A DNA stretch of 64,000 nucleotides. Source: Agathobacter sp. GTDB taxonomy: Bacteria > Bacillota > Clostridia > Lachnospirales > Lachnospiraceae. The stretch covers positions 1 to 64,000 of the forward strand of contig JALFLB010000019.1 in assembly GCA_022775045.1 (NCBI GenBank), read 5' to 3'. The translations under genes and the position numbers were made by a program. The notes below the pieces were generated by a model that saw nothing but the letters and a program-made list of their open reading frames with translations, was not told the origin of the DNA and did not search any database. Below, piece after piece: positions 53,714 through 62,617 of the stretch (the first letter of the stretch is position 1; the number at the start of each line of letters is the position of its first letter).

Positions 53714-53857
53714 CTAACGACTTTCCCGGGCCTCACGGAGTATCTCCGTAATAATATCAGTTACATCTGTCAAATCATGGTTATATATTGCTGTCTCGGC
53801 CTCCTCGACCTCAAGACTCGGCTCAAAATTCTTCAGTTCCTTTTCAAAATTAATCAT
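53714..53857 (-). CDS. 47-residue acidic hypothetical protein
   Basis: 47 residues, MINFEKELKNFEPSLEVEEAE ... DVTDIITEILREARESR. It is acidic, predicted helical, and has no TM segment. GGAGG sits at a good distance before the ATG and the gene ends 18 bases before the zinc-ribbon/TPR gene, so the two are probably cotranscribed. No known family recognised. Confidence 0.65.
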   Translation of the reverse strand: MINFEKELKNFEPSLEVEEAETAIYNHDLTDVTDIITEILREARESR

Positions 53858-53885
53858 GGTATCCTCCTTCGGCAGGGCACAAAAA

Positions 53886-53925
53886 TTAGCCACTATACCC
53901 TTATTTATTATAATATAGTGGCTAA
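53886..53925 (-). promoter_or_regulatory. 12-bp dyad over a promoter-like site
   Basis: TTAGCCACTATA (53886-53897) and TATAGTGGCTAA (53914-53925) are perfect arms separated by 16 bases. On the minus strand TTGCAT, 16 bases, TATAAT overlaps the dyad, and TTTTTG follows it. It may be an operator for the small gene and TPR operon, or a terminator for the FapA-like gene. Confidence 0.6.
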
Positions 53926-53982
53926 GATATGCAAGTAAATTTCTATAAAGTTTTTCGGAAAAAATCGCAGATTCCGAGTTCG

Positions 53983-55380
53983 TTAGACAAGTTCATCCGC
54001 AATAGAAAGCATAACCACATTCTCCTGACGCTTCATAAATTTCACAGCGCTCTGCTCTTCCTTTACGGTCAGTACCGCCTCGTCAATTGTAACCGTTGTT
54101 CCAGCATAAACATCATGTATCACGCGAACATTTGCACCTTTTCCTCTCTCAATGATGCTCTTCAACCGAGCAATATCTTTTTGCAGCGTTGCAATCTCTG
54201 CCTGCTTTGTCATACGGGTGCGAAGTAATGCAGTACGACGTTCGTCTTTAGAAATATCAATTCCACGCTCTTTTGAAAGTTCGTCATACTGTTTCAGACC
54301 GGTTGTAATTTTTTTAACCGTATCATCAGCTTCTTCCAACTGGCTCTGTGCATCCGTCAGTTCCCGCATCATCTCTTTGCTCACCCCCACATGAACCACT
54401 GTCCTGACCTCACTCGGACTCCCAAGCACATCCATCTCAATTCCCGCTGTTGCATAGGCGTAACCGCCGACAATTCCCGCTTTCCGCCCCGCCAGATAAA
54501 TATGGTCATAGCTGATCATCCGGCAATCCAATGCCGATGCAGCCTCTATAAATCCCTCTGCCTGTACCTTGCAATACTCAAAAAATTTTGCATGAATGTT
54601 TGCCTTGGTACGGATGACTGCTTTATTCCCACCGAGAACTCCCCCTCGCAGAATAATATCCTTATCTGCAATCAATGTACAATTTTCACAGACCCCATCC
54701 ACCGTAATACTTCCGGTCGACTTGACTGATGCCCCTGGTGTCACGCCTCCATGAATCACCACATCTCCATGGAAATCAATATTTCCAGTCTGTAATCCTA
54801 CATCTCCCTGTATCTCATATACTTCAGAGATTCGTATTCTGCCGTTTGTCAGTTCAATCTTTCCTGACACATCCGCTGTATAGGTATGTCCATCCTCTGA
54901 ACGACTGAAGCCTTTCCCTGTCAAAGGAGGAATCGGGCGTCCCTTCTTGGCTGGAACTATCTTACCACTCACATTCTCACCATCAATTGCCTCCGTAGGC
55001 TCCTCGTAAACGGCAATCACCTGACCTGCATTCACCAGTTCAATTGCATGAATACTCCAATAATCTACGGAACCATCCTGCCGCACAGTAGGCTTTGCAT
55101 TCATATCCGGATTAAAATTGTAGGTAATAACCCCATCCTTGCCGTTCACCGGCTTTCTTCCTCTCGCAATACAAACTTCATGTCCGTAGATTGGTGTGTC
55201 AATCATACTCTGCAATGCTACCTCATCAATACCTGACGAGACTTTCTGAGACTGGATACATGCCAACAGCTGAGATAATGTATAGCTTTCTCCCGGCGCC
55301 AGCGGTGGGAGGCTCAGATAAGCCTCCATTCCGTCCGCAGTAATCCGGACTTTCGCATTTTCAATTGAAGAATTGCCCAT
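53983..55380 (-). CDS. FapA (DUF342) family protein
   Basis: About 465 residues. N-terminal alpha/beta part (VRITADGMEAYLSLPPL, GHEVCIARGRKPVNGKDGVITYNF), then a right-handed beta-helix with polymer-forming repeats (GDVGLQTGNIDFHGDVVIHGGVTPGASVKSTGSITVDGVCENCTLIADKDIILRGGVLGG), and a C-terminal coiled coil (LEEADDTVKKITTGLKQYDEL ... TLQKDIARLKSIIERG). DUF342/FapA proteins are found in many Firmicutes with unclear roles. Three nearby ATG codons; the one at 55380 has GGAGGG six bases before it. It follows valS on the same strand. Confidence 0.85.
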   Translation of the reverse strand: MGNSSIENAKVRITADGMEAYLSLPPLAPGESYTLSQLLACIQSQKVSSGIDEVALQSMIDTPIYGHEVCIARGRKPVNGKDGVITYNFNPDMNAKPTVRQDGSVDYWSIHAIELVNAGQVIAVYEEPTEAIDGENVSGKIVPAKKGRPIPPLTGKGFSRSEDGHTYTADVSGKIELTNGRIRISEVYEIQGDVGLQTGNIDFHGDVVIHGGVTPGASVKSTGSITVDGVCENCTLIADKDIILRGGVLGGNKAVIRTKANIHAKFFEYCKVQAEGFIEAASALDCRMISYDHIYLAGRKAGIVGGYAYATAGIEMDVLGSPSEVRTVVHVGVSKEMMRELTDAQSQLEEADDTVKKITTGLKQYDELSKERGIDISKDERRTALLRTRMTKQAEIATLQKDIARLKSIIERGKGANVRVIHDVYAGTTVTIDEAVLTVKEEQSAVKFMKRQENVVMLSIADELV

Positions 55381-55414
55381 CATCATCCCTCCCCATCTCA
55401 CTTTAAACCGAATT

Positions 55415-58063
55415 TTATTTCATTTGAGCGAGACGCTCCTCAACCTGAGCCATCATTTGCTCATATTTTGCAAGTTTTTCCTTCTCCTCCTGCACTTTTT
55501 CCGGCTTAGCATTATTCAAAAACTTCTCGTTTGAGAGCATTCCCTTTGATCGTGCCAATTCCTTGGTCAGCCGCTCCTTCTCTTTATTCAGACGCTCTTT
55601 TTCCTTCTCAAAATCAACCAGATCTTCAAGTGGCAGATAAACAACAGCCCCCGGAATCACTACCGATACTGCATCTTCGCCGATTCCAGACTTATCTGCC
55701 TGTACCACAATTTCGCTGGCAAAAGCAAGGTTAACATAAACTTCTTTATTATCCTCGAAAACATTTCGCAGCGCAGCATCCTCTGAAGTAATAAAGAGCT
55801 TCGCCTTGCGAGATGGCGGAACCTCCATCTGTGTACGCACATTACGGATTCCCTTAACCAGGTCCTTGCAGTGCTCAATTGTAACCTCATCCTCCGGGAA
55901 GTTCCATCCTTCCTGATACTCCGGCCACTTGGAGAGCATGATTGTCTCCTCCTCGGACTGAATCGTACAGAAAATTTCTTCCGTGATAAACGGCATATAT
56001 GGATGAAGCAGCTTCAACGCTTCAATCAATACGGTCTTCAATGTCCAAAGTGCTGCATTTGCAGACTCCGGATTCTCGTCCTTTTTATAAGTACGCACCT
56101 TGGCAATCTCAATATACCAATCGCAGAACTCGTCCCATATAAAATCATAAACTTTCTGAACTGCAATACCCAGTTCAAACTTATCCAGATTCTCTGTAGC
56201 ATCCTTCGCAAGTGTATTAATTTTGGACAAAATCCACTTGTCTGCCGGATGCAGTTCATTGGTTGCCGGCTCCCTGATCTCCATTCCTTCCAGATTCATC
56301 ATAATGAAACGCGATGCATTCCACACCTTATTGGCAAAGTTTCGGGATGCCTCAACACGCTCCCAGTAAAAACGCATATCATTGCCCGGTGCATTTCCCG
56401 TAATCAATGTCAGGCGGAGCGCATCTGCGCCATATTTATCAATCACCTCAAGCGGATCGATTCCGTTACCCAGAGACTTACTCATTTTCCGTCCCTGTGA
56501 ATCACGAACCAGACCATGGAACAATACAGTATGGAACGGTGCCTTGCCCATCTGCTCATATCCTGAGAAAATCATTCGGATTACCCAGAAAAAGATAATG
56601 TCATATCCGGTTACCAGCACATCATTCGGATAAAAATAATCCAGATCCTCCGTCTTCTCCGGCCATCCAAGTGTCGAGAATGGCCACAGTGCAGATGAAA
56701 ACCATGTGTCGAGTGTATCCGGATCCTGTGTCATATGCTTGCAGCCACATTTCGGACATACACCCGGGTTCTCAATAGATACAACCATCTCTCCACAGTC
56801 ATCACAGTACCATGCCGGAATGCGGTGTCCCCACCAAAGCTGACGACTGATACACCAATCACGAATATTATCCGTCCAGTTAAAATAAGTTTTCTCCATG
56901 CGTTTTGGCAAAAGTTTGATTTCACCATTTTTAACTCCCTCAACAGCAGGCTTAATCATCTCATCCATCTTAACAAACCATTGCTGCTTGATCATCGGCT
57001 CAACGGTCGTATGACAGCGGTCATGAACTCCTACATTATGAGAATGCGGCACCACTTTAACCAGAAGTCCTTCCTTCTCAAGATCTGCAACCAGAGCCTT
57101 GCGGCACTCATAACGGTCCATTCCGGCATACTTTCCGGCTTTCTCATTCATGGTTGCATCATCGTTAATTACGATGATTTCCTCTAATTGATGTCTCTTT
57201 CCCACTTCAAAATCGTTTGGATCATGTGCCGGTGTAATCTTCACGCAGCCAGTTCCAAATTCCTTATCTACATATGGATCTGCGATAACCGGGATCTCAC
57301 GATCCGTCATCGGCAGCTTCAACGTCTTGCCAACAATATCTTTATAGCGTTCATCATCCGGATTGACTGCAACTGCAGTATCTCCGAACAAAGTCTCCGG
57401 CCGTGTAGTAGCAATCTCGACAAATCTGCCTTCTTCGCCAACAACCGGATAATTAATATGCCAGAAAAATCCGTCCTGCTCCTCATGCTCTACCTCAGCA
57501 TCGGAAATGGAAGTCTTACATACCGGACACCAATTGACAATACGGGACCCCTTGTAGATCCACCCTTTGTCATACAGCTTCGTGAATACCTCCTGAACCG
57601 CATGAGAACAGCCCTCATCCATCGTAAAACGCTCGCGCTCCCAGTCTGCGGAAGATCCCAGCTTTCGAAGCTGCTTTACAATACGTCCACCATATTCTTC
57701 CCGCCACTCCCAGCATTTGTCCAAAAACTCTTCACGGGTCAAATCTGCCTTATCAATTCCCTGCTCCTTTAACGACTCAATTACCTTAACCTCCGTCGCA
57801 ATAGAAGCATGGTCTGTTCCCGGCTGCCAAAGTACATTGTACCCCTGCATGCGCTTATAGCGAATCAGGATATCCTGCATCGTGTTATCCAATGCATGTC
57901 CCATATGCAGCTGCCCTGTAATATTTGGTGGTGGCATAACAATTGTAAACGGCTTTTTGCTTCGGTCAACTTCGGCATGAAAATAACCATTATCCTCCCA
58001 CTTCTTATAGAGACGATCCTCGATATCTTTCGGATCATAGGTCTTCCTTAATTCCTTGCTCAT
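55415..58063 (-). CDS. valS: Valyl-tRNA synthetase
   Basis: 882 residues from the ATG at 58063 (MSKELRKTYDPKDIEDRLYKKWE), with AGGAGG. Class I signatures: HIGH as PPPNITGQLHMGHAL and KMSKS as GRKMSKSLGNGIDP. An editing CP1 domain lies between (TTRPETLFGDTAVAVNPDD), and a C-terminal coiled-coil arm (about 810-880; LVDFEKEKERLNKEKERLTKELARSKG). It charges tRNA-Val. It is controlled by the T-box upstream. Confidence 0.97.
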   Translation of the reverse strand: MSKELRKTYDPKDIEDRLYKKWEDNGYFHAEVDRSKKPFTIVMPPPNITGQLHMGHALDNTMQDILIRYKRMQGYNVLWQPGTDHASIATEVKVIESLKEQGIDKADLTREEFLDKCWEWREEYGGRIVKQLRKLGSSADWERERFTMDEGCSHAVQEVFTKLYDKGWIYKGSRIVNWCPVCKTSISDAEVEHEEQDGFFWHINYPVVGEEGRFVEIATTRPETLFGDTAVAVNPDDERYKDIVGKTLKLPMTDREIPVIADPYVDKEFGTGCVKITPAHDPNDFEVGKRHQLEEIIVINDDATMNEKAGKYAGMDRYECRKALVADLEKEGLLVKVVPHSHNVGVHDRCHTTVEPMIKQQWFVKMDEMIKPAVEGVKNGEIKLLPKRMEKTYFNWTDNIRDWCISRQLWWGHRIPAWYCDDCGEMVVSIENPGVCPKCGCKHMTQDPDTLDTWFSSALWPFSTLGWPEKTEDLDYFYPNDVLVTGYDIIFFWVIRMIFSGYEQMGKAPFHTVLFHGLVRDSQGRKMSKSLGNGIDPLEVIDKYGADALRLTLITGNAPGNDMRFYWERVEASRNFANKVWNASRFIMMNLEGMEIREPATNELHPADKWILSKINTLAKDATENLDKFELGIAVQKVYDFIWDEFCDWYIEIAKVRTYKKDENPESANAALWTLKTVLIEALKLLHPYMPFITEEIFCTIQSEEETIMLSKWPEYQEGWNFPEDEVTIEHCKDLVKGIRNVRTQMEVPPSRKAKLFITSEDAALRNVFEDNKEVYVNLAFASEIVVQADKSGIGEDAVSVVIPGAVVYLPLEDLVDFEKEKERLNKEKERLTKELARSKGMLSNEKFLNNAKPEKVQEEKEKLAKYEQMMAQVEERLAQMK

Positions 58064-58085
58064 TCTTATCCTCCTATAAATAAAA

Positions 58086-58320
58086 CCCTTCGCACAGAAA
58101 AAGTCTCTGCGCAAAGGGCGAAAAATCGCGGTACCACCTTTGTAATACTCCTCATGTCCGTTAACGGGGACGACACGGGAACGCCTATGTCCTATGCTTT
58201 CTCAGCGCTCCGGCTCCAAAGCTACCTTCTGCATCTCTTTCTGCTGACACCTTTCAGCCAATGAGTGTCATTCTCTTTCAGACGAACCATGCGTACTCTT
58301 CTTTCTCAAAGCCTTTCTAT
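58086..58320 (-). promoter_or_regulatory. T-box leader of valS
   Basis: The minus strand holds stem I with the distal block GGCTGAAAGGTGTCAGC, a specifier loop AAGGTAGC with GTA (Val codon, 58225-58223), the T-box core AAAGGTGGTACCGCG (58128-58142), and a terminator CCCTTTGCGCAGA / TCTGTGCGAAGGG at 58086-58118 followed by TTTTATTT. Uncharged tRNA-Val should stabilise the antiterminator. Confidence 0.95.
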
Positions 58321-58329
58321 ATATTAATT

Positions 58330-58358
58330 ATGATACTTGCGCCCACTCTTTTTGTCAA
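58330..58358 (-). promoter_or_regulatory. Promoter of valS
   Basis: Minus strand TTGACA (58358-58353), 17-base spacer, TATCAT (58335-58330), just before the T-box stem I. Confidence 0.85.
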
Positions 58359-58395
58359 GTTTCAAATTCCAAACTTTGCGAGCATGCATAAACCA

Positions 58396-61300
58396 TCACA
58401 AATCCTCCTCAACCATGCTCTTCTCCCGGTTAAAAGCATCGTAGATACAAGGAATTACAATCAATGTCAGAATGGTTCCGTATACAAGACCTCCGACAAT
58501 CGTAATCGCCATCGGCCTCATCATCTGCGATCCCTCACCAATGCCAACGGCCGACGTCAGCATAGCAAGAATCGTCGTAAGTGCTGTCATAAGAATCGGA
58601 CGTACACGGATCTTTCCTGATTCAATGATTGCCTCTTTTTTTGATGTTCCTTCGCGTCTTGCCTGATTAATATAATCTATCAATACAATACCGTTGTTTA
58701 CAATCAGCCCCGCAAGCATAATAAACCCAAGCATTGCAATAATATCCAGTTCCTGCCCTGTGATAAATAGGGCAAGAAATCCTCCCGTAAATGCCAGTGG
58801 AATTGAGAACAGAATGATAAACGGAGAGATTAGCGACTGGAACTGTACCACCATAATCAGGTATATGAAAATGACTGCAAGAACCATCATCAATACCAGC
58901 TGCCCCATGGACTCATTGATTGTCTCATCTTCCCCTGCCATCTCAATGGAGTAGCCCTCAGGAATATCCATTTTATCGATGGCCTTCTGCACCGCATTAC
59001 TGATCAACGTAACATTATGTTTCTCATCAACACCACAGGATACCGTCAGATAGCGGGTCTGCGCATCACGGCTGATGGTGCTGAGCGTTGTGGTCTCCTC
59101 CATTTTGCAGATCTTCGTAAGCGGAAGTTCTTCTTCCTCTCCATCTTTGTCGGTGTGCGTAAATGTCAACTCCCTGATGTCGGAAAGCTTTGGATCTGCC
59201 TGTTCCTCCGTCTGCAGATAAACCTCATAGTCCTTGATATCCGTTGAAATAGTCGTCACACTGCTTTCATCTGCCAACTTTGCATATACCAGCTGATATA
59301 CCTGCGCCACCGTCATTCCATACTGTGCCGCCTTTTCCTTATCTACTTTAATGGTCAGCTGTGGGGTGGCATCGGAAAGTCCGTCATCTACCTCTATTGT
59401 TCCTTCCGTATCCTTCAGAATATCTGCGACATCCTTTGCCAGCGACTGCAGTGTCTCAAGATTATTACCTTTGATCTGAACAGACAATCCACTCCCAAAA
59501 ACGCTGCCGGTATCCATCGAGGAAGTGCTGCAGGAAACCTCACAATCCAGATCCTTTGTCTGCTCTTTAATCTGCTCTGCCACATCTGAAGCTTTGACTT
59601 CTGTATCCTCATCCAGCAAAATATACATGCTGACACTATTGTCACCAGCACTCATCAAATTCATGGTCGAGTTTCCCCCTGCCATTGCGCCAATGGTATC
59701 AATCCCCTCTATATCAGCAATCCGGTCGATCACCTTATTCGATGCTTCTGTAATCTCCTCAAAAGTCAGTTTTTCACCATCTTTTGCCGCAATGGAAACA
59801 GAAATCTGATTCGTTTCCATATCCATATCCATAAAGCTCATACCCTTTGATAAACAAAGTGCCGCACTTCCTATAAGCAGAACAATTGCTGCGATAAATA
59901 CAACCGGCTTGAAACGCAAACATCCCTCTAGAAACCTTCCGTATGCTTCTTTAAACCTTTCAAACCATGGATGCCGGATTTCTTTTGTCTTACGCAACGT
60001 AACCGATGAAAGTGCCGGTACGAAAGTCAATGCCACTACAAGACTGGCAAGCAGGGTAAAGGCAATGGTCAGCGCCAGATCCATAAAAAGCTGTCTTGTA
60101 ATTCCCTCCGTAAAAATAATCGGTGCATATACACTGACCGTCGTAAGGGTAGATGCAATAATTGCACCTGTCACCTGAGTAGCCCCCTCTACTGCTGCCT
60201 TTCGGATTGAATAGCCTTCTGCCCGCAAACGGTAAATATTCTCAATCACAACAATCGAATTATCTACCAGCATTCCAATTCCCAAAAGCAGTCCTGACAT
60301 TGAGATGATATTCATGGAAATGCCGGTAAAGTACATAAGAACAATTGCTGCAACAACCGAAAGCGGAATGGAGCATGCAATCACGATCGTAGGTTTTATG
60401 TCCTTTAAAAACAGGAACAGTACAATGATGGCAAGTATCGCACCAAAAATCATGTTCTGCATCACGCTGTCCACAATCAGATCAATATACACTCCCTGAT
60501 TCATGAGTACAGATAAATGCAGATTAGAATCTGCTTTTTCAAGTTTATCAAATTTTTCCTGAATGCGGTCTGTCACTTCGCCTGTAGAATATCCGGTTTG
60601 TTTTTCCAGAGAAAGCATAACCCCCGGATTTCCATTAATCACGGCGTAAGTCTCATCCGAATTATTGACCAGTTTGACATCTGCCACATCAGTCAAACGG
60701 ATGGTATCAATATCATCCATTCCCAGATCAATGAGAGGAAGCCCCTTAAGCTCCTCCATGTTTTTAACAGCTTCTCCCACACGGACCAGGTACTCATCAT
60801 TTCCATCCAGTGCATAGCCCGCCGGCATATCAAAATTCTGTGCAGTGAAGAGACTTGCAATGGTATCCTTGGTCAAAACCGTATTCAGGTCTGCAGAATC
60901 ATATGCGCTGTCTTTTGCGCTATCCAGATCACTCTGTGCAGAATCCAAGGAAGCTGACGCATTTGCCAGTTCTGCCGAATTCGTACTTATCTGAAGAGCG
61001 GTCAGAGCTGCATTTGCATTCAGTGTATCCATTGCCGAAGACAAAGAAATCTTACCGTCCTCAACCTCTTTCAAGGCACTATCAATCGTAGTAATACCCG
61101 TATTAACCTTGGTCAGAAGCTTTCCAACCTCGGCTGCTGCATTCGGCAGATCCTCGTAGGTATCGACTTTAATTCCCATAGCACTCAATGCCGAAAACTG
61201 GGTCTTTACCACTTCATTCAGCTGCTTGATCTGTTCCTGCACCTCCGGCATCTCTGCTGCCTGCGGGTTCTGCTCAAGCATTTCCACAATTCCGGTATAT

Positions 61301-62154
61301 GCCTCTGACTGCATAAATGCATTGATTCCCTCCTGAATCTGTGTCAGAGATTTTTTCTGTTTTTTTAATTTCTTCAGCTGCTTATTTAAATCCTCTTCCG
61401 TCTTATAGAGTTCATCCTGCTTTTCCATCGTTTCATTGATAGCAGAACTAATCTTATCCTTTCCGGAATTCATAGTGGACTGTCCGCTTTCCACCTTATT
61501 TTTTCCGTCATCGATTTCTTTCTGTGCTTTATCAAACTGCTTATCGATGCTTTTCTTGATTTTTTTATTTAGCTTATCAATCTTATCCTGATTCAGTGTA
61601 ACCTCAATACTCTCCGCCAACTGTCCGGTCGTTGTAACGGATGCAACGCCCTCAAGACTTTCCAGCGTAGGAACCAAATCCTTCTCCACATAATCGGAAA
61701 GTTCCGATGCATCCTTGCCATCCATATCCACAGCCGCAGCCAATACCGGCATCATATCCGGGTTGATTTTCATGATCATCGGAGTTCCCACGGAATCTCC
61801 CCACTGTCCGGAAATCTGGTCAAGACTCTGCTGAATCTCAATCACAACCGAATCCATGTTAGCATTCTGCTCATATTCCAGCGTCACAATAGAGTAACTA
61901 TTGTAAGAAATGGAACTGATATTTTTAATATTGGAAGTCGTCGCCATCGCTGCTTCGATAGGAGCTGTCACCTCGTTCTCCACTTTCTCCGGACTTGCAC
62001 CAATATCCGTAGTGACAATCATCGCGTACTGAAAACTCATATCCGGAAGCAGGTCTGTCGTCATCTTAGACAGCGACACTACACCGAGTACAATTATAAG
62101 TATCACACCTACCAATACGGTAAATGGTTTTTTCACACTGTACCTGGAAATCAT
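58396..62154 (-). CDS. RND-family efflux transporter (HAE1-like)
   Basis: 1252 residues from the ATG at 62154 (MISRYSVKKPFTVLVGVILIIVLGVVSL, AGGAGG upstream). Twelve TM segments: one at the N-terminus, then two extracytoplasmic porter domains, each followed by five or six. Conserved RND motifs: NPDMMPVLAAAVDMDG in the porter, GMLVDNSIVVIENIYRL in TM4 with the Asp, and LAGLIVNNGIVLIDYINQAR near the end. Unusual is a coiled-coil insertion of about 200 residues in the first porter domain (about 205-430; KIKKSIDKQFDKAQKEIDDGKNKVESGQ). Substrate unknown: drug, lipid or peptide. Confidence 0.9.
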   Translation of the reverse strand: MISRYSVKKPFTVLVGVILIIVLGVVSLSKMTTDLLPDMSFQYAMIVTTDIGASPEKVENEVTAPIEAAMATTSNIKNISSISYNSYSIVTLEYEQNANMDSVVIEIQQSLDQISGQWGDSVGTPMIMKINPDMMPVLAAAVDMDGKDASELSDYVEKDLVPTLESLEGVASVTTTGQLAESIEVTLNQDKIDKLNKKIKKSIDKQFDKAQKEIDDGKNKVESGQSTMNSGKDKISSAINETMEKQDELYKTEEDLNKQLKKLKKQKKSLTQIQEGINAFMQSEAYTGIVEMLEQNPQAAEMPEVQEQIKQLNEVVKTQFSALSAMGIKVDTYEDLPNAAAEVGKLLTKVNTGITTIDSALKEVEDGKISLSSAMDTLNANAALTALQISTNSAELANASASLDSAQSDLDSAKDSAYDSADLNTVLTKDTIASLFTAQNFDMPAGYALDGNDEYLVRVGEAVKNMEELKGLPLIDLGMDDIDTIRLTDVADVKLVNNSDETYAVINGNPGVMLSLEKQTGYSTGEVTDRIQEKFDKLEKADSNLHLSVLMNQGVYIDLIVDSVMQNMIFGAILAIIVLFLFLKDIKPTIVIACSIPLSVVAAIVLMYFTGISMNIISMSGLLLGIGMLVDNSIVVIENIYRLRAEGYSIRKAAVEGATQVTGAIIASTLTTVSVYAPIIFTEGITRQLFMDLALTIAFTLLASLVVALTFVPALSSVTLRKTKEIRHPWFERFKEAYGRFLEGCLRFKPVVFIAAIVLLIGSAALCLSKGMSFMDMDMETNQISVSIAAKDGEKLTFEEITEASNKVIDRIADIEGIDTIGAMAGGNSTMNLMSAGDNSVSMYILLDEDTEVKASDVAEQIKEQTKDLDCEVSCSTSSMDTGSVFGSGLSVQIKGNNLETLQSLAKDVADILKDTEGTIEVDDGLSDATPQLTIKVDKEKAAQYGMTVAQVYQLVYAKLADESSVTTISTDIKDYEVYLQTEEQADPKLSDIRELTFTHTDKDGEEEELPLTKICKMEETTTLSTISRDAQTRYLTVSCGVDEKHNVTLISNAVQKAIDKMDIPEGYSIEMAGEDETINESMGQLVLMMVLAVIFIYLIMVVQFQSLISPFIILFSIPLAFTGGFLALFITGQELDIIAMLGFIMLAGLIVNNGIVLIDYINQARREGTSKKEAIIESGKIRVRPILMTALTTILAMLTSAVGIGEGSQMMRPMAITIVGGLVYGTILTLIVIPCIYDAFNREKSMVEEDL

Positions 62155-62209
62155 TATATTTTCCTCCTGTTTACTGACTTTGACCGGCAAATGGGTCAGT
62201 TTCGTTCTC

Positions 62210-62237
62210 ATTATACGCGCCTCATATAAATTTACAA
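62210..62237 (-). promoter_or_regulatory. Promoter of RND transporter
   Basis: Minus strand TTGTAA (62237-62232), 16-base spacer, TATAAT (62215-62210). A small dyad TGACC/GGTCA lies just downstream (62180-62199). Confidence 0.65.
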
Positions 62238-62295
62238 GTAATTCCAGCAAAATTTCATTTCCATTTTATAAATTATACAGAACTGAAGCAAAAAT

Positions 62296-62333
62296 GCCGG
62301 TGCACTTGCGGGCTTCCCCACTCATGCACCGGC
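62296..62333 (-). terminator. Terminator after small membrane peptide
   Basis: 9-bp GC-rich stem GCCGGTGCA / TGCACCGGC with a 20-base loop, followed by ATTTTTG on the minus strand. Confidence 0.88.
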
Positions 62334-62350
62334 ACCTTCCGGATTCCATA

Positions 62351-62488
62351 TTATGCTTCTTCTTCGTCCTCTTCATCCACAATTGCTGCGGATGCACCAG
62401 ACACTGCTGCAATCACCGCAATAATTGCTCCAAGTACCGCAACCCCGACAATTGCTCCGACAAAAATCAACACCCCTGTCTCTGACAT
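62351..62488 (-). CDS. 45-residue membrane peptide with acidic tail
   Basis: 45 residues: MSETG, a single long hydrophobic helix (VLIFVGAIVGVAVLGAIIAV plus IAAVSGASAAIV), then DEEDEEEA. GGAG lies nine bases before the ATG, a consensus promoter is at 62573-62601, and a strong terminator follows, so it is a separate small gene. It is too short for most gene finders. It sits before the RND transporter. A membrane regulator or toxin-like peptide are both possible; no family recognised. Confidence 0.75.
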   Translation of the reverse strand: MSETGVLIFVGAIVGVAVLGAIIAVIAAVSGASAAIVDEEDEEEA

Positions 62489-62572
62489 CTGTATCATCTC
62501 CTATATACTTTTGTTTTTCGCTATTATGAGATAGGTCTTAAATTTTCAATTTTGACCTTCGAACCATGTTAT

Positions 62573-62601
62573 ATTATAACACAAGCCAGAGGTATCCGCA
62601 A
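62573..62601 (-). promoter_or_regulatory. Promoter of small membrane peptide
   Basis: Minus strand TTGCGG (62601-62596), 17-base spacer, TATAAT (62578-62573). The leader of about 80 bases is AT-rich. Confidence 0.7.
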
Positions 62602-62617
62602 TGTTCCTTTGCGTCAG

